NCBI GenBank assembly: GCA_023402845.1
Contig: JAEYFP010000035.1
Coordinates: 1-64,000 of the forward strand
Source: Bacillota bacterium
GTDB taxonomy: Bacteria; Bacillota; Clostridia; Lachnospirales; Lachnospiraceae
Direction of reading: 5' to 3'
Length of the DNA stretch: 64,000 nt
This document shows positions 55,933-64,000 of the stretch, in pieces. The translations under genes were made by a program, and so were the position numbers. The notes under the pieces were generated by a model. That model did no database searches and was not told where the DNA came from. It saw nothing but the letters and a program-made list of their open reading frames with translations. Each line of letters opens with the position of its first letter. Position 1 is the stretch's first letter.

Positions 55933-56970
55933 CTAAAATTGAACCATTACTTTAAAAGCCTCTCTGCTCGCCGTCATATCAAAGGCTTTCATAATATCGG
56001 AAAAGGGCACTACGTGAGAGTAGAATTCATCAGGCTTTACAATCCCTGCCTGTATCCAGCTGACAATCTGATTGTGCGCCTCTGCCTCTTCCCATTTTGT
56101 GGGCCATTGTATGAATTGCAGCTGCCAATTGTATTCAGAATCAGTCCAATCCAGTTCCATGGAATTATTCGGAGAAATACCATAAACACATATTTTCCCG
56201 TTGAATTTAACAAGATTCATCGCTTGATTGATGATTTCACTTCTCCCCACCGCATCCAATACAAAATCCGCTCCGCCCGGAATTAATTTTTTAATATCGG
56301 ATACAAGCGTCGGACTCAAACTGTTAAACGTATAATCCGCTCCCAATTCTTTGGCTTTTTGCAATTTTTCCTCTGCGATATCACATACAATAATAGGACC
56401 AAGCCCTAAAATTTTGGAAAATTTAACAAAGGATGCTCCGACAGGACCGCATCCAAAAATAACAACACTGCTGTTGGCTGTGAATGAAAAGGTTTTTATT
56501 GCGCTTAAAACTTCACGAAAGGTTATCATCATTGCGCCATGAATCGGATTCATATCCTTCGGAATTATTTTTTGGGTATAAGCAGATTTGGGGAAATCCT
56601 CTGAATCCTCTGATACTCCGCTTTTTACTAAAGCTCTCCAATCCCAGCAGATTCCATACTCGGCAAAAGCTCCCCAGCCGGAATAATATTTTCCATTTTT
56701 TCCTTCTTGAAAAGGGCAAAGCACATGATCGCCAAGTTTATAGTTCTCAACCTTGCTTCCAAGTTTGATCACTTCACCGACTCCTTCATGACCCAGTATT
56801 GCCGGATACGTATGAAATCCTTTCATTTTTCCGTGTATAATTTTAGTGTCCGTTCCATTACAAATTCCGCCGCTTAACATTTTTACCTGAACCTGAAAAT
56901 CATTGATTTCCTGCTTTTCTAATTCTACAACCTCTAATTCACCTAATTCATTTACTGATAATGCCTTCAT
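55933..56970 (-). CDS. Zinc-type medium-chain alcohol dehydrogenase
   Basis: This 345-residue NAD(P)-dependent dehydrogenase has catalytic-zinc ligands Cys in SGGICNGTD (about residue 37) and His-Glu in ILGHEGVGE (about 60-62). The Rossmann motif is VVIFGCGPVGASFVK (about 168-182). The four-Cys structural zinc loop seems missing (only DHVLCPFQEGKNG). It resembles polyol or threonine dehydrogenases. It is the first enzyme gene after the LacI regulator and could oxidise a polyol or sugar to a ketose or lactone. Confidence 0.85.
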   Translation of the reverse strand: MKALSVNELGELEVVELEKQEINDFQVQVKMLSGGICNGTDTKIIHGKMKGFHTYPAILGHEGVGEVIKLGSKVENYKLGDHVLCPFQEGKNGKYYSGWGAFAEYGICWDWRALVKSGVSEDSEDFPKSAYTQKIIPKDMNPIHGAMMITFREVLSAIKTFSFTANSSVVIFGCGPVGASFVKFSKILGLGPIIVCDIAEEKLQKAKELGADYTFNSLSPTLVSDIKKLIPGGADFVLDAVGRSEIINQAMNLVKFNGKICVYGISPNNSMELDWTDSEYNWQLQFIQWPTKWEEAEAHNQIVSWIQAGIVKPDEFYSHVVPFSDIMKAFDMTASREAFKVMVQF

Positions 56971-57006
56971 TCCGACTCCAATCTACGTGCTCCACACGTA
57001 CACCTC

Positions 57007-58068
57007 TTAGTAATTATCTAATATATGTTTTGAAATAACTGCAGATTTTCTGGATTTTATTTTTTGAGGTAATATAATATGTTCTTTTGTACTTCTATCT
57101 TCGATCACTTTCTTAAAAAGTCGATAGCAGCTTCTTCCCAAAGCTTTTTCATCTTGTGCGATCGTAGTTAGCGGAGGTTCAAAATACTTTGATATATTGA
57201 TATCATCAAATCCGACAATTGCAATATCTTCCGGTATTCTAAAAGCCGCAGCCTTGGCCGCACTCATTAAACCATGCGCAATCATATCATTTGATGTTAT
57301 TATCACCTCAGGTAATTCTTCCCTTTTTACCGAGGCAAAATATTTTTCAAATAACTGATATGCCGATTCCAGCTTTAAATGATGCAGTTCTTCATCCAAA
57401 ACCGTCATATAATCTTTAATCCCGCAATGCAGCAAGCCTGCAATATAGCCTCTGTACCGAGCCTCCAAATTTGTTTGTACAGAAATAGGTTCTCCGATAT
57501 AAGCAAATTTTCGATATCCCTCTTCATATAAAGCACAGATTAATTTTTTCATACTGGCTTCATTGTCATACTCTACAGAGGGCAAGTCCCTTAAATGCCT
57601 GTCTCCCAAAACCACTGGGACTTGTGCCAACAATGCACTTTGAATAATATCGTCATCATCTCCGCCGCCGATAAAGATCAATCCATCTACCCGACGTTCA
57701 ATCAATGCATTTACACCCTCTTTTACATTATCATTGTTAAAGGATGCGTCACATAACAAAACAACATAGTGATCCTCTCTTGCGACCTCAAGAATACTGG
57801 CTGCGCATTTAGCATAAAATTCACTGGAAATGTCCTGCAGTACAACTCCTATCAATCTTGTGCTCTTTTGCCTTAATGCCCTCGCCAATGCATTCGGAGA
57901 ATAATTTAATTTTTCGATGGCACTTAATACCTTCTCTGTCGTTTCCTGAGAAATCTGTGCTGTTCCGTTAATAACATGAGATACAGTTGATGGTACTACT
58001 CCGACTAAATTTGCAACATCATTAATTGTTGCCTTTTGTATTCTTTTTGGCTTTTCTGCTTTCTTCAA
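57007..58068 (-). CDS. LacI-family transcriptional regulator of the catabolic cluster
   Basis: The helix-turn-helix is TINDVANLVGVVPSTVSHVI (about residues 14-33), followed by the hinge YSPNALARALRQ and a sensor domain to residue 353. The start is TTG at 58068 with AGAGG upstream; no ATG is available nearby. It is embedded inside the cluster between GH105 and dehydrogenase genes and probably controls it. A TATAAT on the minus strand at 58103-58108 may be its own promoter element. Confidence 0.88.
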   Translation of the reverse strand: MKKAEKPKRIQKATINDVANLVGVVPSTVSHVINGTAQISQETTEKVLSAIEKLNYSPNALARALRQKSTRLIGVVLQDISSEFYAKCAASILEVAREDHYVVLLCDASFNNDNVKEGVNALIERRVDGLIFIGGGDDDDIIQSALLAQVPVVLGDRHLRDLPSVEYDNEASMKKLICALYEEGYRKFAYIGEPISVQTNLEARYRGYIAGLLHCGIKDYMTVLDEELHHLKLESAYQLFEKYFASVKREELPEVIITSNDMIAHGLMSAAKAAAFRIPEDIAIVGFDDINISKYFEPPLTTIAQDEKALGRSCYRLFKKVIEDRSTKEHIILPQKIKSRKSAVISKHILDNY

Positions 58069-58167
58069 CTGAACGACCTCTTATCCTTTCAAATATTTTA
58101 CTATTATACTAACAAGTCCTTCTAGTAAATTCAAGCTTATTATTCGAAATTCGCTTTGTATATTTGA

Positions 58168-59127
58168 TCAAATTGAGCAGCAATCGTGAAAAGCCTGTTC
58201 CATCATAAGAAAATGCGCCTGTCCCTCCACCGAAGTCCCGGGGTGTAAAAAATCCGGTGAGCTTGCACAGTCAGACACCAATCCGTCAGCTCTTACCTTT
58301 TTATGAATTGCATTCCTGATTTTATCGGTTCTCTCCAAATAACTTCTATCTAAAATTTTTTCATTCACTAAAACATAAATAGAATATGCAATCATTTCAG
58401 AAACTTCTGTTTCTTCGAAAGAATCTTTATCAATTAAATTGTCCGTAAATAAATGATTGCTTGTCTCCCATGCCAGCATAGCATCTAATAGCATAATCAT
58501 ATCTCTATGTATTTCTTTTTTTTCTGTTGCATACGCATCCGGCAAGATTTTATATAGTCGGATAAGACCTGTTAAAAACCAGCCATTTCCGATTCCCCAT
58601 AAAACTTTCCTTTTAAATTCTTTTTCCCCTTCATCCCACATATGATAATATAATTGATATTCGGGATCATAAAGTTTTTTCTGCAATCCTTTCATCTGTT
58701 CAACGGCTTCCTCATAATATCCTAAAAGAGCCAATGAAAATGGAGTAAAGGCAGCAGAATCAGCCCAAATTTCTTGCGAGTTTTCCATATGATAGATTAC
58801 ACCGTCTTCTGAACGCTCCGCATGTTTTAAAAGGAATATCACATTTTTCTTTGCCGCTTCTAAATACATTTTATTGTTATTCTTTTTACCCACTGTCAAT
58901 GCCGCATAGATACCAAATGAAGAATCAGTAATCGCGGGTGTGCTCTCAACATTACAGAGTCTTCCGTCTTCACTTTGTCTTAACACAATATCATGAACAA
59001 CCAGTTCAAGATCCTTTTCGTCCTGTAATTCTAACAGTGCCTGTGCTGCAATTCCCTGCTCCCAGCACTGTCTGGTCATACAGAGCATCGCCTGCTTGAC
59101 TTTGTTTTTCACATCACTGTTGTACAT
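58168..59127 (-). CDS. GH88/GH105-like unsaturated glycuronyl hydrolase
   Basis: This 319-residue (alpha/alpha)6-barrel protein contains family-like blocks: YHMENSQEIWADSAAFTPFS (catalytic Asp region, about residues 107-126) and LWGIGNGWFLTGLIRL (about 173-188). GH105 members remove unsaturated galacturonate from rhamnogalacturonan fragments. No signal peptide is present, so it acts in the cytoplasm on imported oligosaccharides. AGGTGG precedes the ATG. With the GH78 enzyme it points to pectin side-chain or rhamnoside use. Confidence 0.75.
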   Translation of the reverse strand: MYNSDVKNKVKQAMLCMTRQCWEQGIAAQALLELQDEKDLELVVHDIVLRQSEDGRLCNVESTPAITDSSFGIYAALTVGKKNNNKMYLEAAKKNVIFLLKHAERSEDGVIYHMENSQEIWADSAAFTPFSLALLGYYEEAVEQMKGLQKKLYDPEYQLYYHMWDEGEKEFKRKVLWGIGNGWFLTGLIRLYKILPDAYATEKKEIHRDMIMLLDAMLAWETSNHLFTDNLIDKDSFEETEVSEMIAYSIYVLVNEKILDRSYLERTDKIRNAIHKKVRADGLVSDCASSPDFLHPGTSVEGQAHFLMMEQAFHDCCSI

Positions 59128-59142
59128 TTTTCCACCTATTCT

Positions 59143-60093
59143 TTAGTTTGATTTTTCTGATCTCAAAGCATCAATGAATACCGCAAAAATTAATACTAAG
59201 CCTTTTACTACCTGCTGCCAGTATGACTGTACGTTCAGCAGAGTCATTCCATTAACCAATACAGCCAGTACCAGAATTCCGATTAATGTTCCTCCTACCT
59301 TACCCTTTCCTCCCGCCAAGCCGATTCCTCCTAGGATTACAGCCGCGATGCCATCCATATCATTTCCGTTTCCGTGATTGGGCATAGCCGCGGAAGTTTG
59401 GCATACAGTAATAATTCCGCCCATAACAGCAGTAACTCCGGCAATAATATGAGAGATAAACTTAACCCAGTTCGCATTGATACCGGCTAATTTGGCAACC
59501 TGTATATTCCCTCCGACCGCATATACTTGTCTTCCGTATATTGTGTATTTTAGCAGATACCAAATCACGATATATGTAAAGATCATAATAATCAGACAAA
59601 AGGGAATTCCAAAGACTTTACCGTTCCCTATAAAATAATAAACAGGATTATCAATTCGAATATATCTTCCATCCGTAAGTAAAAATGCCGCTCCACGAAA
59701 AACAAACTGCGTTCCCATGGTTGCTATAATCGGGTTTACCTTCATGATTGTAATAATAAAAGCATTAATACACCCGCCGCCCACACCGATTAATAACGTA
59801 ATCAGAAGGGTAAAGCCCACAGGTACACCATTTTCAATTAATAGCCCCATGACCATACCTGCCATTGCCGCCAGAGAATACTGTGAAACGTCAAGTCCTC
59901 CCAGCAGCATTGCAACAGTAAGACCCGCCGCCATAGTTCCCATAATCGAAGCATAGGCTCCAATATTCATAATATTTCTTGTCACAAAAAAATATTGAGA
60001 ATTAAGACCAAAAATAGCGCACAAGATAATCAACATAATCACTGTGCTTAATTCTCCTTTTGAATTTTTAATAGCATGCTTTATCTTTTCCAT
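59143..60093 (-). CDS. Ribose-type sugar ABC transporter permease
   Basis: This permease of the RbsC/XylH (BPD_transp_2) family has 316 residues and about eight to ten hydrophobic segments. The LLGGLDVSQYSLAAMAGMV block and the C-terminal DGIAAVILGGIGLAGGKGKVGGT loop are characteristic. It pairs with the preceding double ATPase and the binding protein. It starts one base after the ATPase stop codon. Confidence 0.92.
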   Translation of the reverse strand: MEKIKHAIKNSKGELSTVIMLIILCAIFGLNSQYFFVTRNIMNIGAYASIMGTMAAGLTVAMLLGGLDVSQYSLAAMAGMVMGLLIENGVPVGFTLLITLLIGVGGGCINAFIITIMKVNPIIATMGTQFVFRGAAFLLTDGRYIRIDNPVYYFIGNGKVFGIPFCLIIMIFTYIVIWYLLKYTIYGRQVYAVGGNIQVAKLAGINANWVKFISHIIAGVTAVMGGIITVCQTSAAMPNHGNGNDMDGIAAVILGGIGLAGGKGKVGGTLIGILVLAVLVNGMTLLNVQSYWQQVVKGLVLIFAVFIDALRSEKSN

Positions 60094-60094
60094 T

Positions 60095-61585
60095 TTAATA
60101 TTCTCCTATCGCATATTTCAGAAGATTTTCCTGACAATATTCTCCTTTTGATAATTCACCGGTAATCTTTCCTTCACACAAAACATAAATCCTATCACTC
60201 AATGCCATTATTTCAGGTAGTTCAGATGAAATCATCAATACAGCCTTATGATCTTTACACAATCCATTGATCAAATTATAAATTTCAACCTTGGCTCCGA
60301 CATCCACTCCTTTTGTCGGCTCATTTAAAATCATAAACTGAGGAGCCGTATTCAGACTTTTGGCGATCACTAATTTTTGTTGATTCCCGCCGCTTAAATT
60401 TCCTGCTTCTGTCATAATTGATGCCAGTTTTACCCCGAGGCGTTCTACCCAGCTTTGTGCTAATTTTGCCTCGTAAACCAAATCTAACACACCATGTTTT
60501 GTGATTTTTTTGAGATTTGAGAGAGTAATATTGTCTTTTACAGGAGCGATTAGATTAACACCCTCTGTTTTGCGCTCTGCGGGTACATAAGAAATTCCCC
60601 TTTTTAATGCGTCCAGAGGAGTTTTATTCATAAATGATTCCCCGCCCATTTTAATAGTTCCGGAATCCGCCTTTTTAGCGCCCACAATACATCTTGCGAC
60701 CTCTGTGCGCCCCGAACCCATTAACCCGAAGAGACCTACTACTTCTCCTGCCTTCACGTTAAATTTTATATTATTTAAGTATGACGTATTTAGTCCTTCT
60801 ACTTCAAATACAACATCACCTATTTCACAATTTCTTTCGGGATACATATCGGCAATTTTTCTTCCTACCATATGGGTGACAATTTCGTCCGTGGTAGTCT
60901 CCTTCACATTTAATGTCGTAATATGTCTTCCATCCCGCATAATCTGTACTCTATCCGCCACTTTATACAGTTCTTCCATTCGATGAGAAATATAAATTAT
61001 CCCCACTCTATCCTTCTTGATCTTATCAATAATTTCAAACAGCTTTTCCGTTTCTGTTTCATTTAGCGCAGAGGTCGGCTCATCCATAACAATCACTTTT
61101 GCATTCCTCGAAAAAGCTCTTGCGATTTCAATTAATTGTTTTTCAGCAACGGATAGCTCCGATACCATTTCTGTCGGTTTTCTGTGATCCAGCCCCACCT
61201 TCTTCATCACCTTTTCAACCTGCTGATACATACCCTTATAGTCAACCTTACTAATAAGACCTTTCGTCGGCACTTGGCCAAGCAATATATTTTCTGCGAT
61301 TGTTAAATCATTGAGATAGTTTAATTCTTGATAAATAATACCGATTCCTAAATCAATTGCTTCCTTGGTTGTAAATTCTTTGTAAGATTTTTCATCAATA
61401 ATAATTTCCCCGCTATCAGCTTTGTACATACCTGATAATATTTTTATTAAAGTAGACTTTCCTGCCCCATTTTCACCCATCAGCGCAAGAACCTCTCCTT
61501 CATGCAAATCTAGATCAACCTTATCAACTGCAACAACACCCGGGAAAGCCTTATATATCTGTTTCATCTCCAGTATTTTTTTCAC
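60095..61585 (-). CDS. Ribose-type sugar ABC transporter ATP-binding protein
   Basis: This is a duplicated ATPase of the RbsA/MglA type (496 residues). The first domain has Walker A GENGAGKST (about residues 37-45), signature LSVAEKQLIEIARA and Walker B VIVMDEPTSAL. The second has GLMGSGRTE, LSGGNQQKLVIAKSL and MILNEPTKGVDVG, with the degenerate second Walker A usual in this family. The start is GTG at 61585 with AGGTG upstream. It energises the permease encoded next. Confidence 0.94.
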   Translation of the reverse strand: MKKILEMKQIYKAFPGVVAVDKVDLDLHEGEVLALMGENGAGKSTLIKILSGMYKADSGEIIIDEKSYKEFTTKEAIDLGIGIIYQELNYLNDLTIAENILLGQVPTKGLISKVDYKGMYQQVEKVMKKVGLDHRKPTEMVSELSVAEKQLIEIARAFSRNAKVIVMDEPTSALNETETEKLFEIIDKIKKDRVGIIYISHRMEELYKVADRVQIMRDGRHITTLNVKETTTDEIVTHMVGRKIADMYPERNCEIGDVVFEVEGLNTSYLNNIKFNVKAGEVVGLFGLMGSGRTEVARCIVGAKKADSGTIKMGGESFMNKTPLDALKRGISYVPAERKTEGVNLIAPVKDNITLSNLKKITKHGVLDLVYEAKLAQSWVERLGVKLASIMTEAGNLSGGNQQKLVIAKSLNTAPQFMILNEPTKGVDVGAKVEIYNLINGLCKDHKAVLMISSELPEIMALSDRIYVLCEGKITGELSKGEYCQENLLKYAIGEY

Positions 61586-61626
61586 AAAGATTCACCTGTC
61601 TACTTTCTTTTTTCCTTTTCTCTTTT

Positions 61627-61684
61627 AAAAAGTAACTGCACTCCTAATAAAAATTCTTCAGTTAGTATGAGTACAGTTACTTTT
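61627..61684 (-). terminator. Intercistronic stem-loop after the binding-protein gene
   Basis: Arms of 16 bases (AAAAGTAACTGCACTC and its near-complement, one mismatch) enclose a 25-base loop directly after the binding-protein stop. On the minus strand it is followed by TTTTTAAAAG. It is the third binding-protein gene in this window followed by such a hairpin. Confidence 0.65.
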
Positions 61685-61693
61685 AAATGTTAT

Positions 61694-62773
61694 TTATTGT
61701 CCTAATTTTTCTAACACGGCATCTCTTTCTGTTACGTAGTCATTCACATTAGCAAGGGTAACAACCGTAACTGCCGAATATTCATTCTGCTCTACTTCCT
61801 CACCATTTAATATTCTGGTAGCCATGTCAATAATCTGCTGTCCATATAAATGGGAGTTGTAGGAAGCCGTAGCAACCCATGCCGTATCCTGATCCTCTAC
61901 ATGCTTTTGAAGATTTTCAATGGAAGAGGGATCGGCATTATGAGACACTATAATCGCGTTATCTTGTCTTGATTCTCCGTTTACCGCCGCATTAATTGCA
62001 TATCCTCTGTCATCATTTTGTCCTACAAACACAATCTTTGTAGCGTCGGGATGAGAATTCAACCAGTCCTTTGTCATTGTTTGAGATTTAACATCATCCT
62101 GCTTGCAATCCAGCCAGATGACATTCTCTTCGGGAACGTTATACTTTTCCATTAATACTTCTACTACACCATCGTTACGTTTTTTTACCTCATCTCCTGA
62201 TGCCGCATCGTATACGTTAACAATATATTCTAATTCCCCTCCGAATTTTGAATCCACAAACTCCAGCGTAGACTGTCCAAGTATTTTACCTGCTTCTATA
62301 TTGTTGACACCAAAGAAATATGCCCCTTCATAAATACAGTCAATGCTCAGCATGGGAATTCCCTCTTTTTGAAGGTCTGAGGCAATTGCCGATCCGGCTT
62401 CCGCCATAACATTAAAATCAATAATGATATTTGCTCCGCTTGTTACCAGTGCCTCAATATTTTGTCTCATTTTTGTAGCATCTCGATCGGAGATGGTAGT
62501 CTGATATTCATAACCGGCATCTTCGGCAGCCTTCTTGATACCGCCTTCTACCGTAATAAAGAAATCTTCCTTGACCTGCATGTTGCTATAACCAATATTG
62601 TACTTTTCTGCTGCTGTATCCGTTGCCCCCTCCTCTGAAGTCGTCTCTTCTACAGCTGCTGTCTCCTCTTTTGCCACTACCTCAGTTTCCTGCTTTCCCA
62701 CTTCCGTACTTCCGCAGCCTACTAACACAGCAAATGCCAGTGTTAATAAAATACTTGCCACTTTCTTTTTCAT
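61694..62773 (-). CDS. Ribose-type sugar-binding lipoprotein
   Basis: The signal peptide ends in lipobox LVGC (Cys about residue 20), followed by a Glu/Thr/Ala-rich linker and a periplasmic-binding-protein (RbsB/Peripla_BP_4) domain to residue 359. Blocks such as YNIGYSNMQVKEDFFITVEGG, DFNVMAEAGSAIASDLQKEG and VGQNDDRGYAINAAVNGE place it in the family. Such proteins usually bind monosaccharides or small polyols. AAAGGAG precedes the ATG. Confidence 0.92.
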   Translation of the reverse strand: MKKKVASILLTLAFAVLVGCGSTEVGKQETEVVAKEETAAVEETTSEEGATDTAAEKYNIGYSNMQVKEDFFITVEGGIKKAAEDAGYEYQTTISDRDATKMRQNIEALVTSGANIIIDFNVMAEAGSAIASDLQKEGIPMLSIDCIYEGAYFFGVNNIEAGKILGQSTLEFVDSKFGGELEYIVNVYDAASGDEVKKRNDGVVEVLMEKYNVPEENVIWLDCKQDDVKSQTMTKDWLNSHPDATKIVFVGQNDDRGYAINAAVNGESRQDNAIIVSHNADPSSIENLQKHVEDQDTAWVATASYNSHLYGQQIIDMATRILNGEEVEQNEYSAVTVVTLANVNDYVTERDAVLEKLGQ

Positions 62774-62832
62774 CCTTCTCTCTCCTTTAAATTTGATTTT
62801 TATTATTAATGCTTTTGCATTGAATAATTATA

Positions 62833-64000
62833 TTATATACTGCTAATCATCTCATAGACGCCGGATAATATTTCTATTTTTACGTTTCCTTTATAAAAAG
62901 AAATTTCTTCCGCTTCCCCTTGAATCATCGCAAAGCCATTTAAATCCAAGCCCGGCATAATAATTTGAGCCGAGGTGTTTGCAGGTATGCGACAGGATAA
63001 ATGCATGCTCCCCTGATCCGTTTTCCACTCCACATGTATTGCTCCGTAACAGCTCTCATATGTTCCTTTGGCCCCTGTGATTTCAGACGATACCGCAGGT
63101 TTAATTAAAATCCTTTTAAAACCCGGCTTTAATGCGTCAATTCCTAAAATTCCGGTAATCAAATACTCCCCAACCACACAATAACCAATATGACTTAACG
63201 CATTCATCGGATGTGGATGGTGCTCCCCATTTTCATAAATCCCATCCCATCTTTCCCAAATTGTCGTAGCCCCTTTCAGCTTCATAAATCCAATGCCTGG
63301 ATATTTTTCGGAAACAAGAAATTTATTTGCCAAGTCATTTCTTCCGATTTTATTCAATGTCGGAAGAAAATAAGGCGTCGTGGATGTCCCTCCTTTCCAT
63401 TGTACATATCCTTCTTTTGTTAACATTTCCGCGAAATCAGCCTTCCCTTGATCTGCAATTATGTCGGGGAAAAAATCGCAGGCCAGCGCCATTAAATATT
63501 CCCCTTGTTTTCCTCTTCTGATAGTTCCTTTTCTTTCTATAAAATTTTGCTGATATGCCTTTCGAATATTTTCATATAATGTATGATATTTGTTTTTTTC
63601 TTCATCTTTTCCGATTGCCTCCATCATCGACTCCATCATTTTTGTAACCAACGCATAGTGGCTTGTGCCAATCATAGCAGGTGAACATTCTCCGTATCCA
63701 TGACTGGTATCCGTGTGATTTGTGTCCTCCAATATTCCCAGCCAGTCGCCCGCCGTAGCAAAACGAATATTCCTGTCGCTATTGCGTTCCATGAATTCAA
63801 AATATTTAGTCATCGGCTCAAAATACTCTTCAATCATTGATGTGTCTCCATAGATTTTATATAAGGTATAAATCATATGAATTCCATGATTTGATTGAAG
63901 GTCTCCGACAAATTGCTCTATATCCTTCATAATTACAGGCGGCGCTATCGCTTCCAAGCCTCCGTCTTCCCTTTGTCCATTCCAAATGTCCCTAATCCAC
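62833..64000 (-). CDS. GH78 alpha-L-rhamnosidase, C-terminal part (5' end beyond window)
   Basis: The frame is open to the right edge, so the start lies outside. Visible GH78 features are QREDGGLEAIAPP near the edge, TAGDWLGILEDTNH, a WKGGTSTTPYF block, GATTIWERWDGIYENGEHHPHPMNA (catalytic-domain end, given as one landmark) and a C-terminal beta-sandwich of about 100 residues. These enzymes release L-rhamnose from glycosides or rhamnogalacturonan pieces. It heads the visible minus-strand cluster, upstream of the transporter genes by 59 bases. Confidence 0.85.
   Translation of the reverse strand, partial: WIRDIWNGQREDGGLEAIAPPVIMKDIEQFVGDLQSNHGIHMIYTLYKIYGDTSMIEEYFEPMTKYFEFMERNSDRNIRFATAGDWLGILEDTNHTDTSHGYGECSPAMIGTSHYALVTKMMESMMEAIGKDEEKNKYHTLYENIRKAYQQNFIERKGTIRRGKQGEYLMALACDFFPDIIADQGKADFAEMLTKEGYVQWKGGTSTTPYFLPTLNKIGRNDLANKFLVSEKYPGIGFMKLKGATTIWERWDGIYENGEHHPHPMNALSHIGYCVVGEYLITGILGIDALKPGFKRILIKPAVSSEITGAKGTYESCYGAIHVEWKTDQGSMHLSCRIPANTSAQIIMPGLDLNGFAMIQGEAEEISFYKGNVKIEILSGVYEMISSI

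Overview
The window looks like a chromosomal segment from an anaerobic gut-type Firmicute, most likely Lachnospiraceae. The evidence is moderately AT-rich DNA, AGGAGG-type ribosome sites, CUT1 sugar transporters paired with YesM/YesN two-component systems, Rpn-type nucleases, a glycyl radical enzyme and a type I-C style CRISPR repeat. No rRNA, tRNA or cas gene was seen. Family assignments come from reading motifs by eye; no database search was run.

Layout. (1) 1-915: a PhoH-family gene cut at its Walker A loop by foreign DNA at the left edge. (2) 1096-9241: a minus-strand sugar operon (LacI regulator, binding protein, two permeases, aldo/keto reductase, Gfo/Idh oxidoreductase, GH13_18 sucrose-phosphorylase-like enzyme) with three matching LacI-type operators. 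(3) 9312-15858: two CRISPR arrays (27 and 16 good repeats, each with one degenerate end repeat) with homologous leaders and no cas genes. Between and after them lie a Fic gene and fragments of decayed genes. (4) 15944-24356: GDP-L-fucose genes (gmd, fcl), an Rpn gene flanked by two copies of a strongly folded repeat element, an AraC regulator, a DUF212 protein, a dTDP-rhamnose-type reductase and a GT-C-like membrane protein. (5) 24349-30386: a MerR regulator with a textbook 19-bp-spacer promoter in front of a TrmO-like gene, then a two-component system facing a lantibiotic/bacitracin-type ABC exporter. (6) 30383-41468: YesM/YesN plus a CUT1 operon with an HpcH/HpaI aldolase, an aldo/keto reductase, a GH112 phosphorylase and a YhcH protein. 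(7) 41491-48178: peroxiredoxin, AlbA_2 protein, methyltransferase, two unknown genes and leuA. (8) 48229-64000: a 16-kb minus-strand catabolic cluster with GH78, a ribose-type ABC transporter, GH105, LacI, zinc alcohol dehydrogenase, FGGY kinase, DeoC, aldo/keto reductase, cupin, glycyl radical enzyme with activase, and an SMP-30 lactonase.

How the genes may work together. Three sugar-uptake systems serve three separate catabolic modules. Two of them (GH112 plus aldolase; GH78 plus GH105) fit galactosyl-rhamnose or rhamnogalacturonan fragments. The combination of glycyl radical enzyme, FGGY kinase and DeoC suggests an unusual route: radical dehydration of a polyol to a 2-deoxy sugar, phosphorylation, then aldol cleavage. 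This is an inference.

The strongest unexplained non-coding signal is the folded repeat element at 18135-18258 and 19668-19792, whose variable arm changes sequence but keeps base pairing. A second family of palindromic repeats sits directly behind intrinsic-terminator-like hairpins in all three copies.
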